A DNA stretch of 64,000 nt from Paenibacillus urinalis (GCF_028747985.1 NZ_CP118108.1:2609501-2673500), one strand, 5' to 3'. Shown: positions 54,769-63,828, counted from the first letter of the stretch. Numbers and translations are program-made. The notes: generated by a model not told the origin, from the letters alone.

Positions 54769-56022
54769 ATGAAATTAAGGGAGAACAGAGATTTTGTTCG
54801 TTTTTGGGTTTCTTCTACAGCTTCAAGTTTTGGTACATATATAACTACGCTTGCTCTTCAGGTATTAGTGGTTGAACATTTGGGAGGGGGTGCGGTAGAT
54901 TTAGGCTGGGTTTCAGCATCAAGGTGGCTTCCCTACATACTCTTAGGATTAATTGCTGGTGTTCTCGTTGATCGTTTTCACCGGAAGACTATATTGGTCA
55001 TAACAGATATAGGACGTGGCATTGTTCTAATCTTTATTTGTTTAATGTCTATTTCAGGAATGATCAGTATTGGTTGGCTAATTACCCTCTTAGTTTTGTT
55101 TGGTGTATTATCACTATTTAATGATACTGCCTACCAGTCCTTTGTGCCACAATTGGTCCCTCGTCCTTTATTAACACGTGCAAATGCAAGGTTAGAACAA
55201 AGTTCAGCCGTCGCGGAGGCAAGTGGTCCAGCAATTGGAGGTGGACTTGTTTCATTCGTGAGTGCACCGTTTGCCCTTCTTTTTGATGCCTTATCGTATT
55301 TGTTTTCAGGAGTATAATTGATATCAATTAAACATCCATTCTCAAAAAGAATGAATACGGAGCCTCTTGGTCAGCAAATTAAGGAAGGATTGAGATGGGT
55401 TTATCAACATCCATATCTGCGCACACTTGCTCTGAATACCCATCTATGGTTCCTCTTTCATAGTATGACAATGACAATACTAACCTCTTTTTATCTAATT
55501 GATCTTAGCCTTAATGCTACACTTCTTGGATATATCCTCAGTGCTTCCGGTGTTGGTGCAGTTGTTGGGACCTCACTATCTCATATCGTTGGTACACGAT
55601 TTGGTGTTGGACGTGGCATCACTTTTTCTCGAATTCTTTATGCACCAGCAGTTATGTTGACGGCTCTAGCTTCAACAGTTAACCATTCTGAGTCCCAGTT
55701 CACTGTCCTCCTGTATGTGATTGTAGGACAGTTCGTTTATGGATTTGCGATGGGGATTGAGGGACCTCTTGAAATGGGATACAGACAATATGTCACACCA
55801 CCTCACCTTCAAGGTCGTATGAATGCCACACTTCGATCTATTAACCGTAGTGCTGTTGTTATTGGAGCTCCACTAGGAGGAGGACTTGCTGAACATCTAG
55901 GTTTCACCACAGCTGTATGGATTCCGCTAGTTGGATTAGCAATATGTGGGCTATGGTTCAGCCTTTCGTCAATACGAAAAGTTCATTTAGAAGATGACAA
56001 AATTAATCTAGATCCCCCTTGA
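54769..56022 (+). pseudogene. MFS transporter interrupted by an in-frame stop codon
   Basis: The two parts are in one frame with TAA at 55315-55317 between them, after LFDALSYLFSGV. The first half has RFWVSSTASSFGTYITTLAL, RFHRKTILVITDIGRG (motif A) and PRPLLTRANARLEQSSAVAE; the second resumes at LISIKHPFS and has QYVTPPHLQGRMNATLRSIN. Together they make a normal 417-residue 12-segment efflux protein of the Mef/EntS-like MFS group. A TTA to TAA change would explain the break. TTG 55318 has no ribosome site. The gene seems more AT-rich than its neighbours. Read-through or base-call error is possible. Confidence 0.8.
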
Positions 56023-56133
56023 GATACTTTATTTACATTGGAATTTCCGCTTAAGCCCATGCCTATTGTTTTCCCTCGATTTTCAAACTATGATATATTG
56101 ATTTACAGAGAAAATAGGAGGATCGAGTCAGAA

Positions 56134-56952
56134 ATGGACAACCTGTTCCTGATCGGGGAGATTTCAAAGCTCTTTCAGATCGACATTCGTACACTTCGGT
56201 ACTATGACGAAATAGATTTATTTAGACCGGCGTCCGTGGACACCACTACGGGATATCGCTATTACTCAATAGATCAATTTGAACAGCTGAATACCATCCT
56301 CTATCTGAAGGCACTCGGCGTTCCGCTCAAACAAATCAAGCAGTTTCTCGATCATCGCGATATTGATCATATCCTGCAGCTCCTTCAGGAACAGCATCAA
56401 AGAACGGTAGATAAAATCAATGAGTTCACACAAATTAAGCAAAAGATAGAAAGTCGAATTCATCAAATCCAGGATGCAGCCAATGTGAATGAGCTGTATA
56501 AAATTCGTGAGATAGAGCTGCCCGAAAGAGCGATTGTAGTCCTGAAGCATAAGATACATAAGAGTGATAATTTAGAATTGCCGATTCGTATGCTGGAGAA
56601 TCAAACCAAGATGAAATCAACGATTTTTCTGGGAAAAGTAGGACTATCCATTGCATTGGAGAGCCTTATTGCAAGACGCTTTGAGGAGTATGATTCGATC
56701 TTTGTCGTTGTTGAGGAAGAGGGTAAGCCATTTCATATAGAACAGAAGCTTCTTCCTCAAAGTATGAATATTACGATTCGGTTTGCAGGTACACATGAGG
56801 ATGCAGCCCCATATTATGAACAGCTGATGGATTACATTGCAGACAATGGCTATCGTATCATGGATGATGGGCTAGAGATTACGTATATCGATTATGGTCT
56901 TACGCAGGATACGTCCAAGTTTGTAACCGAAATACAGATCCCTGTAAAATAA
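56134..56952 (+). CDS. MerR family regulator, BmrR-like
   Basis: 272 residues from ATG 56134, 11 bases after AGGAGG; the open frame further upstream is not coding-like. N-terminal MerR winged helix (LIGEISKLFQIDIRTLRYYD, then GYRYYSIDQFEQLNT), a long dimer helix (residues about 75-120), and a C-terminal GyrI/BmrR-like ligand domain ending LEITYIDYGL. It is like BmrR/BltR activators that bind hydrophobic cations and switch on efflux pumps. It follows the interrupted MFS gene on the same strand, so that pump was possibly its target. A tight terminator follows. Confidence 0.88.
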   Translation: MDNLFLIGEISKLFQIDIRTLRYYDEIDLFRPASVDTTTGYRYYSIDQFEQLNTILYLKALGVPLKQIKQFLDHRDIDHILQLLQEQHQRTVDKINEFTQIKQKIESRIHQIQDAANVNELYKIREIELPERAIVVLKHKIHKSDNLELPIRMLENQTKMKSTIFLGKVGLSIALESLIARRFEEYDSIFVVVEEEGKPFHIEQKLLPQSMNITIRFAGTHEDAAPYYEQLMDYIADNGYRIMDDGLEITYIDYGLTQDTSKFVTEIQIPVK

Positions 56953-56957
56953 CATTG

Positions 56958-56978
56958 ACCCTCCAGTAACTGGAGGGT
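56958..56978 (+). terminator. Rho-independent terminator
   Basis: ACCCTCCAG pairs perfectly with CTGGAGGGT over a three-base loop, followed by TTATTC. Confidence 0.8.
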
Positions 56979-57021
56979 TTATTCTGTGTTTAACAAAAAC
57001 CCAAATAGGAGAGGAAATCAA

Positions 57022-57705
57022 GTGATAGGAACGATTGTAAATGTAGCAACGATCCTGGTGGGAAGTGCACTGGGAAGTATATTTAAGAAGGGAGTCGGGG
57101 AGCGCTACCAGGACATTTTGATGCAGGCGATGGGGCTGGCTGTTACCGCACTTGGCATTAGCTCCATCGTTAAATATTTGCCTGACAGTCATTATCCTGT
57201 ACTGTTCATCGTCAGTCTAGCGGTAGGTGGTCTGATTGGAGAGAGGCTGAATCTTGAGAGCAGCTTCAAAAGCGCAGTATCCCGCATCTCGAAAGGGAAT
57301 CTGGCAGAAGGTTTAACGACAGCGATCATGCTGTTCTGTATCGGTACATTATCCATTGTGGGACCTATTGAAAGTGCACTGAACGGTAATCATACTTACC
57401 TGCTGTCCAATGCAATGTTAGATGGGATCACGTCCATGGTGCTGGCATCCACCTTTGGCTTTGGAATTGCCTGGTCAGCTGCTGTGCTGTTCTGCTGGCA
57501 GGGATTAATTTATGTGCTCGCAGGTGCGGTAGCTGGTTATATTACGCCCGAGCTGCTCACCGAAATTTCGATCGTAGGCGGCGTGCTTATTCTTAGTTCC
57601 GGGCTCAGCATTCTGGGTATCAAGCATTTCAAAACGATGAATATGATCCCAGCGTTGTTCATCCCCGTCATTTTTATCGTCATTAAGAATATGCTCGGGC
57701 TGTAA
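57022..57705 (+). CDS. DUF554 family membrane protein (YdfK/YqgA-like)
   Basis: 228 residues from GTG 57022, eight bases after AGGAGAGG; starting here gives the typical family N terminus VIGTIVNVATILVGSALGS. The earlier in-frame ATG overlaps the terminator. About seven membrane segments. Family motifs seen are LPDSHYPVLFIVSLAVGGLI, MLFCIGTLSIVGPIESAL and LDGITSMVLASTFG. It may transport a small molecule but no substrate is known. It is probably a single gene. Confidence 0.9.
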   Translation: MIGTIVNVATILVGSALGSIFKKGVGERYQDILMQAMGLAVTALGISSIVKYLPDSHYPVLFIVSLAVGGLIGERLNLESSFKSAVSRISKGNLAEGLTTAIMLFCIGTLSIVGPIESALNGNHTYLLSNAMLDGITSMVLASTFGFGIAWSAAVLFCWQGLIYVLAGAVAGYITPELLTEISIVGGVLILSSGLSILGIKHFKTMNMIPALFIPVIFIVIKNMLGL

Positions 57706-57747
57706 TATATTTAGTAGTTTAGAGCTGGACGGATTGCTAGTCGGAAC

Positions 57748-58746
57748 TTACTTGAATCGATAAGCCCTGGGCTCGTCAAACCAGAAGCTGCCGTCTTGAG
57801 AAAAGTCGATATAAGGACTAGGGGATATCTCCTCAACTCGTCTTATTTCCTCTTCCGTAAGTTTGATATCGAGTGCCTTAAGATTGCTATGTAGCTGTTG
57901 TTCATTTCTAACTCCAATTACGGGAATCACACTTGGCCGATGAAGCAGCCAGGCAAGAGCAAATTGACCGAGTGTAATTCCTTTGGCCTCAGCTATTTCA
58001 GCGAGTTTGTCCACTTTAGCCAGCTTATCACGATTCACTGGAGCTTCTGTATCCATCCGTTCACCGCGAGAATTTGATGGAAGGGGTTGTCCGCTGCGAT
58101 ATTTGCCGGATAACCAGCCCCCATCTAATGGAGAGTAAGCTAATGTTGACAATCCATGCCGCTCGGAGACAGGTAAGATCTCCTGTTCAATATAACGATT
58201 GAACATGTTGTAGGATGGCTGATTGGTGACAAAGCGCTCCAAATTCATCTTCTCACTGACCCACAGGGATTCAACAATACGCCAAGCTTCAAAATTCGAA
58301 CATCCAATGTATCGTACTTTGCCTTGAGTAACGAGATCATCCATCGCACGAAGAGTTTCGTCAAGCGGAGTGTATGGATCCGGGCGGTGGATCTGATACA
58401 AATCGATGTAATCCGTATTCAGTCGCTTCAAGCTTGCCTCTACCTGCCGCATAATGCGATATCGACTGGCTCCTTCACCATTGACGCCTTCGGCGGTCCG
58501 TACTTTAAACTTGGTCGCAACGATGAATTGATCCCGTCTTCCATGAAGCGCCTTGCCAATAATCTCCTCTGTCGTTCCTTTACCATATGTATCTGCCGTA
58601 TCAATGAAATTAATCCCCGAACCCAGCACCTTGTCAATGATAGACAGAGAGCTGCTCTCATCCATATCCCAGGCACCATATGTCATTGTACCGAGACAGA
58701 GTCTGGATACTTGCAAACCACTTCTTCCGAGATAAGTGTATTCCAT
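57748..58746 (-). CDS. Aldo/keto reductase
   Basis: 332 residues, an (alpha/beta)8 NADPH-dependent oxidoreductase. The catalytic tetrad can be placed: Asp and Tyr in NFIDTADTYGKG, Lys in IVATKFKVR, His in DLYQIHRPDPYTP. The cofactor end has VIPVIGVRNEQQLHSNLKAL. It is closest in pattern to the YrpG/YajO-like group that reduces aldehydes and sugars. The gene lies opposite to its neighbours and alone. It converges with the DUF554 gene with a gap of 42 bases. Confidence 0.92.
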   Translation of the reverse strand: MEYTYLGRSGLQVSRLCLGTMTYGAWDMDESSSLSIIDKVLGSGINFIDTADTYGKGTTEEIIGKALHGRRDQFIVATKFKVRTAEGVNGEGASRYRIMRQVEASLKRLNTDYIDLYQIHRPDPYTPLDETLRAMDDLVTQGKVRYIGCSNFEAWRIVESLWVSEKMNLERFVTNQPSYNMFNRYIEQEILPVSERHGLSTLAYSPLDGGWLSGKYRSGQPLPSNSRGERMDTEAPVNRDKLAKVDKLAEIAEAKGITLGQFALAWLLHRPSVIPVIGVRNEQQLHSNLKALDIKLTEEEIRRVEEISPSPYIDFSQDGSFWFDEPRAYRFK

Positions 58747-58874
58747 TTTGCATACCTCCTGTATTCCTGGATTAGGTTTTTCATCTTATACGATATCCGT
58801 TAACATGTGATTTTGTCAAAATCAGCCAGTTTCCAACATAACGTGAAGCGTTGTTGCTTCTGTAGTTGTTATAC

Positions 58875-58903
58875 TTTACCTTTCGAAGCAGTCCATTTAT
58901 AAT
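58875..58903 (+). promoter_or_regulatory. Sigma-A promoter of the Mrr-GNAT operon
   Basis: TTTACC at 58875-58880 and a perfect TATAAT at 58898-58903 are 17 bases apart. It is about 110 bases upstream of the nuclease gene. The rest of the 269-base gap holds only a short GAAGC/GCTTC hairpin. Confidence 0.6.
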
Positions 58904-59015
58904 TTGTTTAGCAGGAGAATGCATGTTCTTATTATTTTCTTGATTTCGGAACACAGGATTCCTTCATACGCAAGCAAGCATACATATCGGGACTCAAAGA
59001 ATAGGGAGGAATTAA

Positions 59016-59618
59016 ATGTTGGCCGTAATTTATGCCATAGTGGCAGCCATCATGATTGTCATCGCCGCTAGAATTATTATCCGTATATCGAGAAGGCGCA
59101 GGCGAAGGGAGCTTAATCCTTACAAGATCACTATTAAAGACATCGATCGTATGGAAGATGGCAAGGATTTCGAAGAATATTTGTTTCGCTTATTTCTCGC
59201 CTTGGGATACGAAGATGCTTACAAGACCGTGAGCAGCCGGGATTTTGGAGCGGATCTGGTGTTTACCGATCGGAATGGGAATCGGGCAATTATTCAGGCC
59301 AAGCGATATGCAGTTAGTAATCCGGTAGGGCTGTCTGCTGTACAGGAGATATATAGTGCGATGCCATTTTACAGGGCCCAGAAGTCTATCGTTATTACAT
59401 CTGGCATTTATACGGATGCTTGCTTGAAGCTGGCAGGATATAATGGTGTAAGGCTGCTGGACCGCGAGGATTTAATTGACATTATGAATGATCTTCGCAG
59501 CCGGCATGAGGATGCAGCAATGGATTTAATAGAAGCAGAGCCGGAACGACTGCTCGATTCATGGGATGATTACTTGAGAGACAAGCAGTATAAAAAAGAG
59601 CGTTTGCTGAGAGGGTGA
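59016..59618 (+). CDS. Membrane-anchored Mrr-like restriction endonuclease domain protein
   Basis: 200 residues. An N-terminal membrane helix (VIYAIVAAIMIVIAARIII) is followed by a very basic stretch (RRRRRRE), then a PD-(D/E)xK nuclease fold of the Mrr class. D80 is in RDFGADLVFTDRNGNR, and the Q-x-K motif is IIQAKRYA (Q94, K96). The helix VGLSAVQEIYSAMPFYRAQK and SIVITSGIYTDACLKLA are family features. Mrr proteins cut modified or foreign DNA. The membrane anchor places this one at the inner face of the membrane. A GNAT gene follows after three bases. Confidence 0.9.
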   Translation: MLAVIYAIVAAIMIVIAARIIIRISRRRRRRELNPYKITIKDIDRMEDGKDFEEYLFRLFLALGYEDAYKTVSSRDFGADLVFTDRNGNRAIIQAKRYAVSNPVGLSAVQEIYSAMPFYRAQKSIVITSGIYTDACLKLAGYNGVRLLDREDLIDIMNDLRSRHEDAAMDLIEAEPERLLDSWDDYLRDKQYKKERLLRG

Positions 59619-59621
59619 GGT

Positions 59622-60161
59622 ATGATGGAACAAAGAACGACGGACAGGCTGGTATTACGGTCCTTGGACCGACAGGACGCTGCTGCAATGGAAGCCTTGC
59701 TGACTGAAAAGGATATTGCAAGTACGACATTAAACATTCCTTATCCCTATCCTGCAGGAACTGCCGAAGCTTTTATAGTACGGAGGCAAGCCATTCAGTC
59801 TAAGGGAGATGGGTATTCCTTTGCCGTTCTTGATGCACTGACAACCGAGTTCATGGGCGTCGTGGGGTTGCAGGTTAACCGTAATCACAATCATGCTGAG
59901 CTTGCTTATTGGATTGGCAAACCGTTTTGGGGACAGGGATATGGTACGGAAGCGGCTCAATGTGTACTCCAATTTGCTTTTTACGATCTGCAATTAAATC
60001 GGGTTTGGGCAGCAGCGTTAGTTCGTAATCCTGCTTCTTCCACAGTCATGAGAAAGATTGGCATGAAGCTAGAGGGGACATTCCCGCAGCATGTGATGAA
60101 GTGGGGACAATATGAGGACTTGGAGTATTACGGCATATTGGCTTCTGAGTACAAGGAATGA
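59622..60161 (+). CDS. GNAT family N-acetyltransferase, RimJ/RimL-like
   Basis: 179 residues. N-terminal TDRLVLRSLDRQDAAAME is typical of the RimJ/RimL group. Motif A reads YWIGKPFWGQGYGTEAAQCV and motif B NPASSTVMRKIGMKLEGTF. It acetylates a protein N terminus or small amine. The ATG lies three bases after the nuclease stop codon, overlapping the same ribosome region, so the two are translated together. A functional link to the nuclease is not evident from sequence. Confidence 0.9.
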   Translation: MMEQRTTDRLVLRSLDRQDAAAMEALLTEKDIASTTLNIPYPYPAGTAEAFIVRRQAIQSKGDGYSFAVLDALTTEFMGVVGLQVNRNHNHAELAYWIGKPFWGQGYGTEAAQCVLQFAFYDLQLNRVWAAALVRNPASSTVMRKIGMKLEGTFPQHVMKWGQYEDLEYYGILASEYKE

Positions 60162-60162
60162 C

Positions 60163-60191
60163 TGTACAACCATTTTTCCATCATTTACAAT
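60163..60191 (+). promoter_or_regulatory. Candidate promoter of the exporter leader RNA
   Basis: TGTACA and TACAAT are 17 bases apart. Transcription would begin near 60198, about 13 bases before the leader ribosome site. Confidence 0.4.
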
Positions 60192-60222
60192 AAGAACAGT
60201 CTATACATACGAGGTGAAGAGG

Positions 60223-60252
60223 ATGGCATTCCGTATCGTTCGAAGTAATTAA
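60223..60252 (+). CDS. Putative leader peptide MAFRIVRSN
   Basis: A nine-codon frame with a strong ribosome site (GAGGTGA, five bases before the ATG) reads MAFRIVRSN and stops. It lies directly before two hairpins and a terminator that precede the ABC exporter gene. Short peptides of this kind are read by a ribosome whose stalling changes the RNA fold, as in leader-controlled antibiotic-resistance genes (bmrCD, ABC-F and erm types). The role here is inferred from arrangement. Confidence 0.55.
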   Translation: MAFRIVRSN

Positions 60253-60282
60253 TCATCGGGCTGGGTAAAACGCGTACCAGCC

Positions 60283-60454
60283 GCCAAGGGGGCAGTCTGC
60301 CCTTTGGCCGAGTGTTGATTAATGACTAGAACGGTGCCCGGAATTGACCATTTTTATAAAAAGAGTCAAGGGACACTGCAAGAGGACAAATACGCCTATG
60401 GCCGGAGAGCCAGGGTTCATTTGTCACTGCTATGGTGCTTCCTTGGCTTTTTTT
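60283..60454 (+). promoter_or_regulatory. Transcription attenuator before the ABC exporter
   Basis: Two mutually exclusive folds can be drawn. First, 60283-60308 forms a stable hairpin (GCCAAGGGG with CCCTTTGGC, inner CA/TG) without a T run. Second, AGCCAGGG (60408-60415) pairs with CCTTGGCT (60441-60448), followed by seven T at 60448-60454, a Rho-independent terminator ahead of the exporter gene. GCCAAGG at 60283-60289 is perfectly complementary to CCTTGGC at 60441-60447, so if the first hairpin is disrupted its 5' arm can capture the terminator arm. A smaller hairpin (GGCTG/CAGCC) lies at about 60258-60281, next to the leader peptide stop codon. Confidence 0.65.
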
Positions 60455-60483
60455 ACATTTCACTGATGGAGGTTAGACGTGTC

Positions 60484-62199
60484 TTGTTGAAGAGCTGTGT
60501 AAAGCATTTTAGATGGATGATTGTCATATATATTCTGATTGGATTTGCCATTCAATACTTAGAAGCACTGGGGATCCAAATGTTCCAGCAATTACTGGAT
60601 ACCATTATTACTGTGGAGCATATCGAAGAAATGATATGGTTCATCATCCTCTATGGTGCGGTGCTCATCGGATTGACTATTCTGAATTATGTCGATGAAT
60701 ATCCAAATACCTATTTATCAAACAGCATTGTTGAGAAACTAAAGATCTTCGCATTAACCAAAGTGTCCAAAATTGATTATGCATCGTATCAAAGTATTGG
60801 AACCGGCGAGATGATCAAGGTGATTGAGAACGGAGCTCAGGCAGGAGGCAAAATGCTGCATTCGTTCTACCTCACCATATTTCATGAGTTGCTTCCAAAG
60901 ATTGCGTTCAGCCTGTTATTTATCGGATTATATAATATCCATATTATGTTCATTATTTTAGCCGGCTACGTGCTTGTATTCGTAATGACGCACTTGCTGC
61001 TTAAGACCCTCTATCGTGTGAAAGCATCGCTGATCGCAGATCAGGAGCAAATGTCGAGATACACCGTTCGCGGATTTATGGAGCTGGTTGTGTTTCGCTT
61101 GAATAGGCGTTATCAGAGAGAAATCGATCGAATGACTCGTACATCGGGTCAAATCATCAAGAGAAGTACTCAGATTAGACTTGTGCATGAAGCATTTTTT
61201 GCGATTTTTGCTCTGTTTGTTAATGTGATCAAGATCGGAGTTATCTTCTACGGTGCGAACCAAATCATTGCAGGTGACTTGTCTATTGGTGTCATTGTTG
61301 CGATGATCATGTTCATTGATCAAGTATATATGCCAATTGCAATCTTCAATGTGCTGTATGTGGATTACAAGCTGGACCGGGTTACTTATTCGCGGTTTGA
61401 AGCTTTCCTGAACAAACCAGAGGATCAGAATCTAGATATCGGCATTTCAATTAGTGCCCTGAGAGGAAGAATTGAGTTTGATAAGGTCACTTACGATTAT
61501 GAGAATCATCGAATCTTAAACGAGGTTAGCTTTACAATTGAGCAGGGCAGCTCGGTTGCCATTGCCGGCATGAGTGGGAGTGGTAAATCAACCATCGTCA
61601 AGCTGATGACGGGCCTGCTCAAGAAAAAATCCGGCAGAATATTAATCGATGGGATTAATATTGACGAGCTTCATCTTCATCATCTGTATGATCAGTTGTC
61701 CTACATTTCGCAGGAGCCCCCGATTTTTGATACGACGATTCGTCATAATCTGCTGCTGCCGAATCACTGCGATGAAGACTTATATGAATTGCTGGATAAG
61801 GTTGGCTTGAAAAATAAAGTGAGAGGACTTCCTCAGCAGCTGGACACTTGGGTGAGGGAAAGAGGGACCAAATTGTCTGGCGGGGAGAAGCAAAGGCTTG
61901 CTTTTGCCCGGATTATGGGTCAGCAGCGTCCGCTTGTAATTCTGGACGAACCAGTGTCTGCGCTGGACAATATTCTAGAGAAGCAGATTATGCGTGAGAT
62001 GCTGCATATGTTCAAGGAGAAGACGATGCTTGTGGTTGCACATCGGCTTAGCTTCATCAAGGATGTTGATAAAATACTATTAGTGAAAGACGGAGCGATT
62101 GAAGATGCAGGGAGTTTCGAGGAGCTCATGTGTCGCAGCAACTATTTTCAGGAATTATGGAACAAGGAGCATCAAAACACCTTTCAAAAAGTTCAATAA
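60484..62199 (+). CDS. ABC exporter, fused membrane and ATPase half-transporter
   Basis: About 572 residues from TTG 60484, 11 bases after GGAGG; ATG 60466 is an alternative without a ribosome site. The open frame to 60322 runs through the attenuator and is not used. Six membrane segments are followed by an ATPase domain with Walker A GMSGSGKST, Q-loop YISQEPPIFD, signature KLSGGEKQRLAFARI, Walker B PLVILDEP and switch VVAHRLS. It is a type IV (MsbA/BmrA-like) half-transporter that should work as a homodimer or with a partner. No partner gene is adjacent. It is probably a drug or peptide exporter. The attenuator upstream suggests induction by a ribosome-affecting compound. Confidence 0.9.
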   Translation: MLKSCVKHFRWMIVIYILIGFAIQYLEALGIQMFQQLLDTIITVEHIEEMIWFIILYGAVLIGLTILNYVDEYPNTYLSNSIVEKLKIFALTKVSKIDYASYQSIGTGEMIKVIENGAQAGGKMLHSFYLTIFHELLPKIAFSLLFIGLYNIHIMFIILAGYVLVFVMTHLLLKTLYRVKASLIADQEQMSRYTVRGFMELVVFRLNRRYQREIDRMTRTSGQIIKRSTQIRLVHEAFFAIFALFVNVIKIGVIFYGANQIIAGDLSIGVIVAMIMFIDQVYMPIAIFNVLYVDYKLDRVTYSRFEAFLNKPEDQNLDIGISISALRGRIEFDKVTYDYENHRILNEVSFTIEQGSSVAIAGMSGSGKSTIVKLMTGLLKKKSGRILIDGINIDELHLHHLYDQLSYISQEPPIFDTTIRHNLLLPNHCDEDLYELLDKVGLKNKVRGLPQQLDTWVRERGTKLSGGEKQRLAFARIMGQQRPLVILDEPVSALDNILEKQIMREMLHMFKEKTMLVVAHRLSFIKDVDKILLVKDGAIEDAGSFEELMCRSNYFQELWNKEHQNTFQKVQ

Positions 62200-62213
62200 G
62201 ATATAGAAACAGG

Positions 62214-62242
62214 AAAAAGGCTGCCTTCTGGGCAGCCTTTTT
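62214..62242. terminator. Bidirectional terminator
   Basis: AAAAAGGCTGCC pairs perfectly with GGCAGCCTTTTT. It separates the ABC exporter from the convergent Mef-like gene. Confidence 0.93.
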
Positions 62243-62248
62243 GTATTT

Positions 62249-63469
62249 TTAATGCGTATCTTCATTAACAGCAGGTTTACCGACTTCAACCAGCACTTTG
62301 TTTCCAATAAGAGTGAATACCAATACCAGCAGCAATATGCCGGTTCCCATCAGCAGCCATTCTATAGCGACGACATCCGCAACGGGGCCAAATACAAGCA
62401 TGCCAAGCGGCATCATCGAAGTGGATATCATCGTGAGGACACCAAACACTCTTCCCAGATAGTCGGGCTCTACTTTTTCTTGCAGGAGGACAGTGAATGG
62501 CGTATTAAAGAAAGGCATTGCGAGTCCAAACAAGCTCATAAAGGTTAAGTAAATGGCGAAGATCGGGACTACGCCAAGTGCGATCGTAGCCATGGTATGG
62601 ATTTTGTTTTTGAACCCGCCCCAGGTTGCGAGCAATATTCCTCCGATCATCATGCCAATCGCAAATGTAATTTCAATAGCGGTTAATCTCCATACATCAC
62701 TTCCAAAGGTTCTTGTAACCTGCAAAGGTGTGAGAAAAGCAGCAGGTGCAGCAAGAACGTTAAATAATGCGACATAAACGAAAAATTTCTTCAGGAAGGT
62801 GTGATCGCCAATATATTTAATACCTTTTTTCAAATCTTCCAAATAGCTGGTAGTTTGATCCTGCATCGCCTTGGTATGCGCAGAAACACGAAGGAAGAAC
62901 AAGAGAGTAAGAATCGCAATTAGTGCCGTAACGACGTCGATAAAGAAAATGACTTCAATGCTGGCCTTCGTAAGCAATGCTGCGCTTGCCATAGGAGATA
63001 TGATCATGATGAAGGCTTGGATACTTCCGTTAATTCCGTTAACTCTGGTTAATTGATCCTCTGGTACAAACTGTGGAAGAATGGCCCCTACTGCCGGAGT
63101 CTGTATCCCTGTGCCGACCGCCCGAATTGCAGACATCACGAAGAGCAGCCAAATGGCCTCGTAACCAAGCAGGAACAACACAGCAAGTACCAGTGTCGAT
63201 AGGGCAATCATGGAGTCTGCGAGCATAATCAAGAGCTTCCGGTTATACCGGTCTGCCCATACTCCTGCAAAGGGGGATAGGAAGAAGGCAGGAACAAATC
63301 CGCAAATAATGGAGATGGTCATCATAATGCCGGATTGGGTCTCCAAAGTGATATACCACATGATGGCATACTGAACCAGCGAGGAGCCGAATAGCGAAAT
63401 GGTCTGGCTGGTTAAGAATAGGGCGGTGTTCTTTTTCCAGGCGTTAGCAACTCCATTGTTACTTACCAT
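62249..63469 (-). CDS. MFS transporter, Mef(A)-like macrolide efflux group
   Basis: About 406 residues from ATG 63469; ATG 63481 is possible but touches AAAGG. Twelve membrane segments. The start SQTISLFGSSLVQYAIMWYI, WADRYNRKLLIMLADSMIAL (motif A with the D-R-x-x-R-K/R pattern), and QFVPEDQLTRVNGINGSIQA are characteristic of the MFS_3 group with Mef(A) and related macrolide exporters. The C-terminal half has QEKVEPDYLGRVFGVLTMIS. The true substrate cannot be read. The gene is convergent with the ABC exporter. Confidence 0.9.
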   Translation of the reverse strand: MVSNNGVANAWKKNTALFLTSQTISLFGSSLVQYAIMWYITLETQSGIMMTISIICGFVPAFFLSPFAGVWADRYNRKLLIMLADSMIALSTLVLAVLFLLGYEAIWLLFVMSAIRAVGTGIQTPAVGAILPQFVPEDQLTRVNGINGSIQAFIMIISPMASAALLTKASIEVIFFIDVVTALIAILTLLFFLRVSAHTKAMQDQTTSYLEDLKKGIKYIGDHTFLKKFFVYVALFNVLAAPAAFLTPLQVTRTFGSDVWRLTAIEITFAIGMMIGGILLATWGGFKNKIHTMATIALGVVPIFAIYLTFMSLFGLAMPFFNTPFTVLLQEKVEPDYLGRVFGVLTMISTSMMPLGMLVFGPVADVVAIEWLLMGTGILLLVLVFTLIGNKVLVEVGKPAVNEDTH

Positions 63470-63579
63470 GTGTGCAAGCATCCTTTACTATTATATTGGT
63501 TTAAGCCCTGAAGATTTAGTTGTTTAACTGTACATTGTTTGCTCAACTTATAGCCTGATGGGAGGGCTCAATAGGAGTA

Positions 63580-63732
63580 GTGAATTGGACGGATGATCTG
63601 CAATCCGAAAATGTCCCATTGGATTATAACACGATGACTGCACCAGGAATAGCAGGTATTTACATTTATAGTGTTTATGCTTCCTGGGACAAGGGAAGTG
63701 CCAGCTATATGTTTACAATTAGAGTCGAATAG
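63580..63732 (+). pseudogene. C-terminal remnant of an unrecognised protein
   Basis: An open frame from GTG 63580 reads VNWTDDLQSENVPLDYNTMT and ends SASYMFTIRVE. It looks like the last strands of a beta-sandwich domain, with IAGIYIYSVYASWDKG in the middle. A stop codon lies in frame a few codons upstream, so the larger protein is missing. The AGGAG near the GTG is too close to be a good ribosome site. I cannot name the family. It may be noise. Confidence 0.35.
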
Positions 63733-63828
63733 TACGCTGTTAAACTTCTGAATCATTTTGGATGTAAATTGCAATTTGCGGATAATATAACATCTAGAAT
63801 CTATTTCATTTCAGAAGGAGCGATTCAT

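Noticed and set aside
60322..60483. N-terminal extension of the ABC exporter
   Set aside because: The frame is open but runs through the attenuator terminator, has no ribosome site, and family members start near 60466-60484.
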